Shown: positions 45,435 through 57,568 of the stretch, one piece after another
Numbering within the stretch: the first letter of the stretch is position 1
Layout of the letters: each line of letters opens with the position of its first letter
From: Ypsolopha sequella
Taxonomy: Eukaryota > Arthropoda > Insecta > Lepidoptera > Ypsolophidae
Length of the DNA stretch: 64,000 nucleotides
Assembly (NCBI GenBank): GCA_934047225.1
Contig: OW204001.1
Span: 6,866,201 to 6,930,200, forward strand
Direction of reading: 5' to 3'
Position numbers and translations under genes: made by a program
The notes under the pieces: model-generated
Told to the model about the DNA's origin: nothing
Databases searched by the model: none
Seen by the model: the letters and a program-made list of their open reading frames with translations, nothing else

Positions 45435-45561
45435 TGTGGAGAATGAGTAATATTACAACCTGAATTATGTAGGCTTTATTGTGCTAAAATCCTAGTAATG
45501 TAATGACAATGAGTGACATCTAATCAAACTGACAATTTACCATAAATACGAGTATACGACA
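45435..45561 (-). repeat. 5' LTR (right in window)
   Basis: 127 bp, identical to the other LTR and followed by the target duplication GATAG. If the complementary segment marks the RNA 5' end, transcription starts near 45490 and the leader to the ATG is about 71 nt. Confidence 0.97.
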
Positions 45562-45947
45562 GATAGTATGAAATGAACGCAGGTTATTTACACCGTTCTG
45601 CAGACATTGCGCGCGCGGGAAATTTAAAAAATTATAGTTTTAGAAGTTAACTGGTTCGTTACAAACTCCTAGTTAATTATTTGTATGTACGTACCTTAAT
45701 TAAAATACAACAATACCATGAGTTGTATAATTATATGCTTCACATTTAATTGTAGTTTAAAATGATAGCGAGTAAACAAAGAGACTATGAAATAGAAATA
45801 CAGGGTGTGCCGGCGAGGCTACCGCGTAGCAAGGTGTGGCTCATAACCACTCTCAGGAATTAGGACAATTAGTTTCTGTTCCACAGACGTGTAGTTGGCT
45901 GATGCCCTCATTTACAAAGTGCATAACAAAAAAATAAATTTACAAGG
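45562..45947 (+). promoter_or_regulatory. TMIE-side half of the divergent promoter region
   Basis: GCGCGCGCGGGAAAT at about 45609 is the only GC-rich island and resembles an E2F-type site. No TATA box is clear. The leader has no long ORF. Confidence 0.35.
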
Positions 45948-48900
45948 ATGGATTCTGTAATGGACGTTATAAAAAACTCTGAAGAACCAGAATGGCTAGA
46001 AAGACGTGTTATTGGAGATTTAAGATTGTGGCAAATAATGTTTCTTTCATTAGCTGGCATGGCTACATTAAGTAAGGAATTACAAAATGCTTAAATACTT
46101 ACTTAAATAGTTAAAGATAAGTCTGGATTCAATCTTTACCATGCATGCATGTTTTCGCAGTTGTGATGGTATGCTGCTGTTTCCGTTTCCGAATCCCGCG
46201 TACGAAGCAGCAGATAGAAGCGGACTACCAGCGACGGAAGATTACCTCTAAGTTTCGGCAGGAGCTCGAGACTATTCAAGACGCCAAGATGGATTCTATG
46301 TCCTTGAAAGACGGTGACTAGTAGATTTATACGTTTTTAGGGTTCCGTACCCGAAGGGTGCCAAACGGGACCCTATTACTAAGCCTCCGCTGCCTGTCCG
46401 TCTGTCACAAGGTCTACAGCTTCAGCCGTTAGTTGAAATTTTCACAGAATACGTTTTACTATGGACTAGCTCTCACGGAAAATAACAAAATTAAAAAAAA
46501 TCAAACCCAAGCGGCGTCGCATACAAAAAAAAACTCGAAAAAGTACTTTTTTTAACGTTATCGTGTCTGATTAATATAAAATAATCATGATCGTAGGTGA
46601 TTGATTACGTAAGATTAAAGGAAAAATATAGCGGGTTTCCGTATAGAGCGGGAACCGCGAATTGTTTGCCAGGGGCTACAGATGTTTGTGTTTGTCACCT
46701 TAATGATGCTATGGCATATACAGTGTGTCCCTCGTACAAGTGCACATCCGAAAAGGGGTGAAACTAGACCTTATTTTATCGACAAAAAGTTTTTTTTTTA
46801 GAAATTCTGTTTTATAAATTTACGTTTAAAATTTTTTTTTGCCTACTATGGAGACTATGTATCAAATAATCTTTTGATCTATCGCGAGTAATGCAATGAA
46901 ATAAAACTGTTACAATCCTTAAGAATAGACGTTGCATACCAAATCAAAAACAAAACATAATCAACTACCATTACCATAAAAATAATATCCTATTTTTTCA
47001 AAATAATGTCCCCGTTTCACGATTTATCATTGCCTATTCCAATACCTTTCTAACAAAAAAAAAATACAACGTTCTATCATAAATACAATATTTTCTACCA
47101 GCGGTTAACCACAGGCACTGCGCTCGCTTCCCATTAAAAAATATGTGGTGGAGTATTTTTTCAAGATTAAAAAGAAATCGAAAAAAATAATTTCTTTGTT
47201 TTTGTCGATATATTTAGATCTAGTTTAACCCACTTTCGGATGTGCACTTGTACGAGGGACACACTGTATATTGTTGTCATTTACTATATTATTTGAGTGC
47301 CGTATCCGTATTGTGGGGTGGTACGGAACCCATTGTGCGCGGGTCCGACTCTTACTTGCCTAATTTTATTTTACTTCAGCTATGTTTTATAATGCATTCC
47401 AATGAGCAATATATAATTCTCTAAAAAAAGTGCTATTATTCACCACTTTTAAATCATGTGAATATAGTATGTATAGATGTCGCAGCCGGATGTTTAAATT
47501 AAATCGGCCACCTAATTGGATAGCTAGGCTGCTGGTTGTATATGTAACAACTAGTAAAACACAACAATACGAAGTTGTTGCAAAAATATGTGACAAATAC
47601 ACATACGACACCACGATGCATTGTTTAACTTTCTCTCTGCAAGTATTTGAACACGATAAGATAATATTTCACCGAGTTTCTCACATTTGCAGCTTATCAC
47701 TAACGACTCCTGTTCCATTTGTTCACGCAAGCCCTGGAGTTACTTCACGAGAAGACCCACATGGAGCCGGAGCAGCATGACGGGTCCCAACCCAGCTCGA
47801 TCATATCACCACAACAAAGTAAGAAACAATTTTTAGACAAATACATTTCAATAATGGGCTTCGTATCGCAGCCTGATTGTGGAAATCCCACCTTTTTCTA
47901 ATTAATAGAAACAGAACACTTAAAATTTAAAATTCACTCAATAGTTATTCAACGAAAACTTATTACCTATGTATTGTGTAGGTATGTTGCCATTGCAAAG
48001 TTTCCATTGGTTTCTGTAGATGAGAATTTCAAATTTTTGCTAATTCAGTATACACAATACATAGGTAATAAGGTTTTGTTAAATATCTATTGAGTGAATT
48101 TTGAATTTAAGTATTCTGTTTCGATTAATTAGAAAAAGGCGGGTTTTTCACAATCCGGCTGCGATACCGTTCTTAATCGCTTTAAAACTAACAGCGGCCG
48201 TCTTCACAATTGATTGTATTGGCAGTGCTTATTGCAGCGGGAGCTTGAACGGCAGGCGTCTGTACCACAGACGCACGATTACTACACATCACTTCCAGGT
48301 TAACTGGAAGATAATGCTAACTAGCATTAAGTTCGCCTCAGTACAAGTTTCATGTGCAATGAAGTTTTTTTTTATATATAAGGCCAGTAAAGAAAATCGT
48401 GTACTAATTTGACAAAAATATTTTCAAAATATGCTGTCTAAGCCAGTCAGTTTTGTCGCTTAGGTTTTGCAGGGCCTATAAATATCAACCGCTGAGAGAA
48501 TAATTTGCCCAGGGAATCGTACCTCAACTTTATTTACCCAAAAACAATGAGGTTTTAGTATTATACATAATATCATTGCCTAAAAATTTATTTTTTTTAT
48601 AGGTAAAGTTGTGCCACAATTCACTGACCAAACTCTAACATGGTTCCAAGAGATCTACTCGTATATTCTTGGAAAACAAAAGAGATGCCTTTAATTAAGA
48701 AAACAAATAGCTATATAAATTTTAAGATTATTCCATTTAAGTAAGGTTATTGTATTTCTTGTTGGTGTTCCTAAATAAATAAATAAACATGTATTCAGGT
48801 TCGTTGGACGCGTCCGGGCAGCCAGAGAGCGGACAGAAGCCAGAGCCGCAGGTGTCAGGGCTGAGCTTCGTCAAGTTTGCGACTAAAGTGGCACATCTCT

Positions 48901-48965
48901 CCAAACTGGGCCAACCGAAGTCGCCCACCTCGCCGACGCCTTCCGGAAATAAGATGGATTTCTAA
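45948..48965 (+). CDS. Transmembrane inner ear expressed (TMIE) homologue
   Basis: Exons 45948-46071, 46161-46313, 47732-47818 and 48799-48965, all GT/AG and all phase 1 joints, 176 residues. TMIE is a small membrane subunit of TMC mechanotransduction channels in vertebrate hair cells and in invertebrate sensory neurons. The family core is plain: GDLRLWQIMFLSLAGMATLI leads into one membrane span (about 28-49). The cysteine-rich end VCCCF and the basic motif FRIPRTKQQIEADYQRRK follow. The tail is hydrophilic and ends in serine/proline repeats (SPTSPTPSG). No cleavable signal peptide is seen, unlike the human protein. Exon 3 uses the acceptor at 47731; the CAG 37 bp upstream would bring an immediate stop. 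The last acceptor lies directly behind a retroelement tail. Confidence 0.92.
46337..47375 (+). repeat. TTAGGGTTCCGTAC repeat interrupted by a Tc1/mariner-like MITE
   Basis: The head (TTAGGGTTCCGTACCCGAAG, CTGTCCGTCTGTCAC) starts 24 bp after the exon 2 donor of TMIE. The tail (GGTACGGAACCC, CGGGTCCGACTCTTACTTG) ends at about 47375. The middle is occupied by the element at 46721-47266. Confidence 0.75.
46721..47266. mobile_element. Tc1/mariner-like MITE with TA target
   Basis: The ends CAGTGTGTCCCTCGTACAAG and CTTGTACGAGGGACACACTG are inverted for about 33 bp and flanked by TA on both sides. It is 546 bp with no transposase. Confidence 0.9.
47860..48170. mobile_element. Long hairpin MITE in TMIE intron 3
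   Basis: The arms of about 125 bp are inverted (AATTAATAGAAACAGAA / TTCTGTTTCGATTAATT; TTACCTATGTATTGTGTA and its complement). Confidence 0.85.
48683..48788 (+). mobile_element. 3' end of the Jockey/CR1-like element at the last TMIE acceptor
   Basis: It matches the last ~100 bp of the element at 1770-3247 (GATGCCTTTAATTAAGAAAA to CCTAAATAAATAAATAAA). The tail ends about 10 bp before the AG at 48797-48798. The acceptor therefore has an AT-rich (AAAT)n tract where pyrimidines are expected. Just upstream, 48602-48682 is an open, phase-compatible stretch behind a good acceptor (TTTTTTTTATAG). Confidence 0.9.
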
Positions 48966-49009
48966 TTATATTTACAAACAGCCTGTATTACACTCGATGT
49001 TATCATGAT

Positions 49010-49618
49010 TTAAGGGGCTCCACAATGCTAAACATCAGTTTTGTATTGGATTCAGTTCCGTCAATGTAGATTGTAGAAGGTAAAAATTAAAAAAAATATA
49101 TATGGCGTGTTTTTTGACTCAAGACAATTATTAATTAAAACTATGACAGAAATAAATGTCTATGCTTGAACACTTGGCGATTTATCCATCGCAAGGAGAT
49201 ATACATTAACATTATATCATTGCAGTATAGAAACGCAGAAAGAAAAGTAAATCTGGATGTGAGGAGCTCTGAACCGGGATCAGTTTACATATTTCAAAAC
49301 CAATTGAAACGAAACCAACACACATAAAGAAATTATAGTTAGTTAGCATTCCTAAGCGCCGGGGTAAAGGTAAACATTAACTGTGACCCGTTCCACAACC
49401 ACCCGAGTGAAAATGAACAGTTCATAACTTGTCAGAAATGTAAAATTCACTTTAAACAGTTTAAATTTTACATTTACCCAAGCGTTTAGGAACGCTACCT
49501 TAAAGTCAAGTTCAAAATAACTGAAGTTTTGCGTACGCGGCATCTGATTAGAGCAGGATAGACAGTTATTAAAGAAAAAGTAAAACAGGACTGAATTTTA
49601 GCTTTGTGGAACCCTTAA
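49010..49618. mobile_element. piggyBac-like MITE at TTAA, copy 2
   Basis: It has the same termini as 22483-23055 between TTAA duplications, but carries a different nested element (about 49345-49500, family of 10432-10590). It begins 45 bp after the TMIE stop codon, so TMIE polyadenylation may use signals within it (AATAAA near 49150). Confidence 0.85.
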
Positions 49619-52442
49619 CCCAATTGTTATTATATGTCATGGCAGATTTTAAAATGTATTTAGTGGTGTCAAGTAATACATATAAAGATATAAATTAAAA
49701 CTAAGAACAATAATGCAGTAAGATGTTTTCTTTAATCTAGAAAAAAAGTATAAACGGATTTTAAATCACAAGAATAATTACATATTCACAAATAACTTCC
49801 GCATTTGCCTCGACATAAACCGATGGTAAAAACAATGATCATAAGCGATAACTTTAAAGCAACATTTAACTTGCACTTTATAATACATAAATAATACATC
49901 TTGCAAATCAGAATACGTAAAATTCAAGTTAGCTACAAAATTTATTAGTCAAAATTTTTCTACATGCTTCGAATGAATTACGGTTCTCGCTAATCAACCC
50001 TAAAGCCCTTATGTTGCTTTTTGAACCTGTCAATTATTTAATTATTTACGTTTATGACTTAGTGTATTACTTTTATTTATCGATAGAACTCGACCGGTCA
50101 GTCCTTGACTCGATACTTCAATATTTTGACACAATCTCAAAATTAATTAGCTATATAAATAACCTCTTACAACCTTCTCATACACGTTGAGGCAGTGTGA
50201 TCGTGTCCTTTTGAATGGCTCTCACAATATATAATATTACATCATACTCTCTTGGTGTCTCAAAGCTTTGAGCAAAATATTGATTTAAAAAATTAACGAA
50301 TATGATTGTGCAGTGAATCCTAAATGAAAGTAAATATTTTTGTTGCTACACAATGAAAATTTAACAAAATTAAAAATATGCTTATAATATTTGGAGAATA
50401 CATTCTGTATACGTTTTTATAATACCTTCTTTTTCTAAACAATCTCTAAAAATAAATGCAAAGATGGGAATTCAAAGTGTGTGGTCGAATTGCACTTACA
50501 GCTCGATACAATACGGTATCGTCTACTAAACTAGCGAGTCTATCAACCAAACGGACACGGCCCAGGTAGTGGACCGTGTCTCTCCGCTCAGATAGTACCC
50601 GGACGGATACACTCCGCCACATGTACACGTGCAGTGTCGTATCGTCGTCTTCGTCCGACTATACTCTGAGCGAAGCGTTTACGAAACAAACCGAAACCAA
50701 TCCCAATCGTAAATAAGGCCATTATAAATTATTTATCAACGATTATCTTGTCTGTGGAAGAGTCTATTGAGAGATACTATACACTTTCACTTACATAATT
50801 ATAATTGAATCGGACCTACCTATAAACGAAAGAGTAACTTTTATAAATTATTGTTCGTATATTGCATAAATATATTTATGAACCTAGACACAGGAGAAGT
50901 AATTCAAAAATCAATAATTGAATATCTCTTACGTTTGTGCAATATAACTATCATCTGCCAGAGATATACATTTTTACACAACTGTAATCACTAAACGAAA
51001 TTATAGGCTATATTTATTTTATGATACATACATTTTACTCTAACTGAGGATCGGTGAAATATTAATCAATGTTAACAAAATTAAGCTAAGGTTAAGAAAG
51101 ATTAGCGATCATTATGTCGCATAACGAAACTATGTATTTCTCGGGTTAACACTAAAGTAGTTTAGGAACCCAAGTTTGAACGAATTTTACAGTGCCACCG
51201 CTAGATAAAACTCTCATATAGTAAAGCATAATTTTGTTATCAACAATTACTACGGCAACATTAGATATTGACTTTACGCTAGGCTCGAGTAGTTTCAAAA
51301 CTGAATCTTAATATTTATTTACAATGTGCACATTTCATTTAAATATTTTGAGCATATTCATATATTTGGCAGTACTACGTTGCTTTTGGCCAATCGATCG
51401 TGTGCTATGTAATAAAATCGATATATTTTTTTTTAATTGTTCAATAAATATTTTGTGACATCGAATAGATATAGAAATACGCACATTGTCTGAATAAAAC
51501 ATTGGTGTTCGCAACATTACATGTATACTCGTTTTTTAAGTTCATGTCTCCCTCTAGACTGTTAATAAGATAGGAATTTAGTTAACGTTAAAGAGGGACG
51601 CAATGAGCAAATGCTAAGCCTATCCCTCGGTAAAGCAGTATTGTGGTAGCGCGCGGTACAATGCGTTTAGAATAAGAATAGGATCAACCGTGCGCCATTT
51701 TGCCGTCGCTCTCTCTCGCGCCATCGCTAGACAGAGGGAGTGGTCATGAAATGACTATAAACCACTATTTTCCATCAAAAACGCCCACGATTCGGTCACG
51801 GACACCAAAAAACCTCAAGAATCATTAGGAAAAATTAGCTGTAAAACATATGCAGCTAACTTCAGGCCAGTACGAACGACCATGGCATAAGGTGTGGTGG
51901 TTGGTGGTGGTTTTTCGTCATCTGTCAAAAAGCACGCGAAAAGAGAAAAGGAATGAAAATATCGAGGCAGTTTGGAACTAGGGAAACGACAGCTAATAAT
52001 AATTCCTTCAGCTGAGGTCATTGTACTTTCCGATGTTCTGAAAAACTTGTTCTGATCGAGCCTTACACCAGAAGAACAAAACTCAGTGGTTAGACCGGTT
52101 TGTTTACGTAACCGACCTTCCAACGATAGCTGAGCGTGATGAACTTGTTGGTTTACATGACCGCCCCCAGAGCTAATCTACGGGCTAGCGGGTGAAGTTA
52201 GCCGAAAGCCCATCTTATTTTTATTCTAAACGCATAGTATCTCATTGCAAATTTATCATTTAGCTCTTATCCAATGGCAATAGAAACCATAGTCGGTGAT
52301 CTCGTGAGTTTGTAAGTGTTGGTGGGATAATGCGTCAGACCAAGTATCAGCTCATTGCGAGTGTGTGAGTGTTGTGTATATGTAGGTTAGAGTTAGAGTC
52401 GGAGGTTGATGTCGGCGCCTACGTCTCGCCGCTGAGCGACAC
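49619..52442. other. Region between TMIE and ARPC2, probable ARPC2 3'UTR
   Basis: No gene was recognised. From about 51550 to 52440 the DNA is less AT-rich and repeat-poor, as expected for a 3'UTR of ARPC2 on the minus strand. A GC-rich block at 50446-50690 has a minus-strand open frame ending at a GTAAGT-like donor, but no homology. Confidence 0.4.
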
Positions 52443-55400
52443 TCAATCTCGCCTCACGAATGTTCTTCCCCTGGAACGAAAAAGGTTTGATATTTAGAAC
52501 ACACGCTAAATGAAAGTATCCCAGCCGAGCCATAGACTGGAACCGAATAGAAAGCACAAGTAGCCTCCCCAAGGAGACCTCGGATATTTTTAACTAATGG
52601 AATAAGTGGTTCTTGGGCACTACATACCCTAGGAACGTCCTCAAGAAACACTCTGGGTGTGACAGTGAAAATCATACCACAATCGAGTGATTGGTTCCAT
52701 ATAAGGCAACTTTGGTTAATACAACCAAATTCATACTAGTTCTTAGTAAGCAAGTAGCAATGTTCAATGACTGTGTGAAATTTGCAAAATGTTATGGCTT
52801 CCCATAATAATCTATTGTCTCTGATAGAAATAATTTTATTTTGTACTTTTTTGTTAAGATTTTGTTTTAGTATTATTCCTTTTCTCAATGTATTGTTTTT
52901 TTTAACCTTAATTTTAATTAGTTTTTAACAGTTTTACGTTTTGCGAAACATGCTTCACTTATGTAGCAAAAATACTATTATTGTTTAATTAAGTATGTTG
53001 TGTCTGCCTGTTATTGGGTATGCACTCTAATTTAAATTGTTAAAGCTATTTTTATACATATGTCATAGTGTAATATCTGTTGGCAAACCTAATAAATAAA
53101 TAAATAAATAAATAATTAGTCGAGGTTAGGCTTCAACGAGTAGAGAGGCACACAGTAATATTTTTCGAGTATCGCAATAAAGATCATCGAACTCTGGTTT
53201 TGATTACTTACCGCGGCGGGCAGTGGCGTAGCTATCAGATGGCTAGGCGGGGCAGTACCCCGGGGCCCCATAGCCACATTCGAAAGAGTTATTTAAATAT
53301 CTTAATCGAATAAGGAATTTTTGATAAATAGAAATATTAAGAAATAGTGTGGGTCAAGCTTGACTCAGACATTTATCGCTAATAGCAATTGAAAATAAGG
53401 TGAAATCAACCAAAAAAATTACCAGTCATTGATACTTTTGCGAAAACTTAAGATAGGAAAAGATTATAAAGTAAATTGTTATAAATACATAGCTAAAATT
53501 GTAATAAACCTTTGATTAACTTCGTTGCATTGCCTAATACCTATATTATTAACTGTATTATATTTTGTCATTGTTTTATTTTTTATAAAATATCATCTAA
53601 TGCGTTACATTGTAAGTAGCCTTGCTTTTTTATGCCCTGCAGTGGGCGTTAAAGAACTTTAAAAGCTTTGCATCTTTAAATAAATATTTTAATAAATATA
53701 TATAGTATGCCTTAATTAGCTTTTTATTTATAATTACACAATATAACTTGAAATATATACAATAATTAAAAGAAAATTAAAAAGTTTTCAATTTTCTTTT
53801 ATTTGAAATATATACAATAATTAAAAGAAAATTGAAAAGTTTTCAATTTTCTTTTATTTATTGTATATATTTCAAGTTATATTGTGTAATTATAAATTTA
53901 AATAAATATAAAAGATATAATGAATTTAAAAAATATATAATAAAAAAACGGATTTCTTTGCTTTCAGCAATGACTTGCTGTGCTTGAAAGCTCGACCTGT
54001 GCCACCTTGCAGTTAAAAAAGTGAGTTAAATCCATTTTTTAAGTATTTAAACTTTAACTTGATAAAACTTAAGGGTCCCTTTCATTTTTGCACCGGGACC
54101 CTTGGTTACGTAACTACGCCACTGCCGGCGGTCACTGTAGTTTTCAGCTTGTCACCGACTAAAAGGCCAGCCAGTATATGTAGAGAGGAGACAAGTAAAG
54201 TGTGGTATACATACGTGATAGTCTTGCGCTCGACGGGCCGGGCGGTCTGTGGGCGCGCTCGGTTTAGCACCTTGAGCAGCTCGCCCGCCTTAGCGCGCAT
54301 GCGCGAGTGCACGTACACCTGCGCAGGTATCATACAATATCATACTTGTTATTGCATTGGTCTTGCTGGGTTCTTAATTTTTAGAAAAAAAAAATCTGGT
54401 ACTATACAAATAAGAATATATGTATGTATACATACAGGTTGCTGAAGTTGCGAAAGCCTGAAACTGGCGATAGTACTCGTTAATACGAACTAGGTATACT
54501 GGGTGTAATGATGACCTGCTCAGAAAATGAAACCACATGTAGGGAATACCTCTACAAAGCCATAAAAAAAACAATTTCGAGAAAATATTTCTGTTTACAG
54601 AAATTTGTTTTCTCGAACAAAATAAATCGTGTTCCAAGTGTGCACCTTCCCTTCCAGTATTACTACATGTCAGTAACCTGCACGAAGCGGCAACATCGCA
54701 TTTTTTAAGCCTGTTAAAAAAACGTGGTTAGTACGTTGCACTTGTGAGCGAAACTAAATTAATTATTAATTTGTAGATGTATTAATAGGAATGTCGAAAT
54801 GAAATTTAGTACAAAGAACCCTCATAACATCCCTTATACGTGGTTTCATTTTCTGAGCAGGTCATCATTACACGGTGTATATCGTTGAAAAATATTGAGA
54901 AATCGAGAAAAACAGCTGTCTCATACGTTTTGGTCAAGTTGCTATGTAACTTCTCTATGGAACGGGATTGGCTCGATAGTAAAAGTTGTTCGTATGGACG
55001 AGTACTATCATCAGTTTCCGGCTTCCGCAACTTCATCTTAACATCCAGTATATTTAGTTTTGTATGTGAACCAAAAAAAAAGTTCTAAAGACTGTGTTGT
55101 ATTGTTATAAAACTTAGGTTCATACAGACATACATCTTAAGATGTGTGCTAAGTTTCATTGATATCAATCAAACGTATCAAGGCGTTATAAACCTGGCTT
55201 TTTCTATGGCATCTGAGCGGGATGGCCTACCTTTAAGACCAGGATCCAAGCTTCAATTAAACTAAGTAACATAATAAGGTACCTTGGAGCACTTAATGTG
55301 ATAGTGCAGGTAGTCGCGGAACATGTGCAGGAGGTCGATCGTGTTGTCTCTGGCGGCCGCGCATGTGTGTCGCGGGAATAGCACTGCAAAAGTACGAGCC

Positions 55401-57506
55401 GCGTTACTTTAAGTGCACTACTTCATTATAGTCCATTCGCGTTTAGAATAAAGTGAGTCATCGCTGTCCTCCGGCTTAGCCACGCCCCCCGACCAATCGG
55501 ATTGCAGAAAATATTATTAAATTATAAAGGCAAGTTTACATTGCTCACTCAGTCAGTTCATGTATTTATGTATGTCACCTATTAGTTATACACATACATA
55601 GTATCATATAATTATTGATTTTAGCTATCATTTGAATCGTATACCTATATAATATATATGTATATACATTGCTGCATAAATTAAATATACTTACCTTTAA
55701 TTTAGTTCATGTACGTTTATTATTTATTAAATATATTTGAATTTGTTCAAGGCTGGCCTTCGTACGAGATAATCGTGACTCACTTTTTTCTTAACACGAA
55801 TTAACTATATTAATGTACCTGTAGGCCTACCATTAGGTTGGGTCTCTATATTCGCCATCGGATATTGGACTGGTCGATTTTTCTCGCAGTCAATATTGAC
55901 CCGTATCCATTTTCATAATAAGAGTTACAATTCTAATAATAATTCCTGTGTAGGTTCGGTCGCTAAACGATCCTAATAGAGAAAATTGACAAGTGATAAA
56001 TTGCCATCTGTTAATAAAACAAGCAGGCGTGATTATAGGTCAAGAAAATAATTTCAGTAAGAAAAATGGCTCAGCTTCCGAAAATACTCTGAACAAGAAA
56101 TTAGGTAAATTTCTTATAAAATAATTTTAATCAGAAACTTTATAAGCTTTATAACAATTATATTTTGTATTAGGAATTCTTGTACATCTCGTATAAAAAT
56201 ATTTATATGAGAATTGTACAACGCCTCACGGCTGTACAATTTCTCATAAAAGATATTTAAGGCAGTTGCTATCGAGTATCGAGGCCTAAACTCATAGTAG
56301 GCCTACTGTTCTTTATATCTGTCGCAACTCGAAAACTACTCAGTTTGCCAGGAAAATAGCCATAAAGGGAAAAATATTTTTAGATGCCAAAATGCAGCAT
56401 CTTTGTTAACAGAATTCAACCACATAGATAAAAGATATTAACATGGCTCAGCCCAATTTTGATTGTGATCGCCGACTAAATATTTTGCTACAATAAAAAA
56501 TAGGGAATAGGTATTTAATATTAGTTATAATAATTACTCACCAAACGTAACATAACTGATGTTTTCGCCGACTTTCGCATCGGTATCCATTAGCTCTAAC
56601 GGCGGTTCCCTGTGTGAAAATAGTACCTGAAACATATTACATCTCTTAGTTGGTGCATAACCTTTCATCTACCGCTATCTATGATATGTGGTAGCAGCTG
56701 CTACCACAGCTTGGGATCCGAATTTCAACCCTGCCGGTCAAATATGCACCTATTTGTATTCATATCAATGACCGCAAGAATGTGTTCAAAAGCACGCCTC
56801 TGGGTTGTACACAATACCTGCGGCGCGGTGTGGCTCGCGCGGCGACCCTCCTTGAGCTCCTGCATGAACACCTTCCCGATGACGACGTCGTCCTCGTGCC
56901 GGAACACCGTCGAGAACACCACCGTCACGCGGTCCTCCTGCGCCTCCACGTATCTAGCGACGAACATCACAACTCTTGTATAATATTTTATTTTTTGTTT
57001 AATTAAAACATTGTATAAAAACTATTTTCGAAATATATTTCGGCCGTCTTTGGGGCCGGCGTCAGTCGAATTAAAAACAGTAAATGACATAAAATATATA
57101 CAACCTTATGACATGAATGAGCTTAACTTACTTTAACAGAAAAAAGCAATGCCATCTTGCGGGTTTGAGTGCGCCCAATATTGTAAATAAACTTTAGGGT
57201 AGCGCATGAAGTACCCGCAGGGTGGCCTCTACATTTTTTCATTTTTTTATTTTTATTTTTTCTGTTAAAGTAGGTTAAGCTCATTCATGTCATAAGGTTG
57301 TATATATATTTTTTATTCATACTCAAATGTCATTCATTTAAAATCATTAGTTATAAGGTTGTATATATTTTATGTCATTTACTGTTTTTAATTCGACTGA
57401 CGCCGGCCCCAAAGTGGGCCGAAATATATTTCGAAAATAATTTTTATACAATGTTTTAATTAAACAAAAAATAAAATAAAATAAGTGCTCTATGGAGCAA
57501 TATATA

Positions 57507-57568
<62 letters not shown>

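Larger units (their letters stand above)
41668..45561 (-). mobile_element. Complete Ty3/Gypsy LTR retrotransposon
   Basis: A 3894-bp element flanked by the 5-bp target duplication GATAG (41663-41667 and 45562-45566). The LTRs at 41668-41794 and 45435-45561 are 127 bp and identical, with TG...CA ends, so the insertion is young. The single ORF fills almost all the space between them. On the minus strand the purine-rich CGGGAGAA just before the 3' LTR is the likely polypurine tract. Confidence 0.97.

Noticed and set aside
50446..50690. Minus-strand exon-like block ending at GTAAGT
   Set aside because: Open and GC-rich, but with no recognisable protein and no matching exons; more likely part of a 3'UTR.
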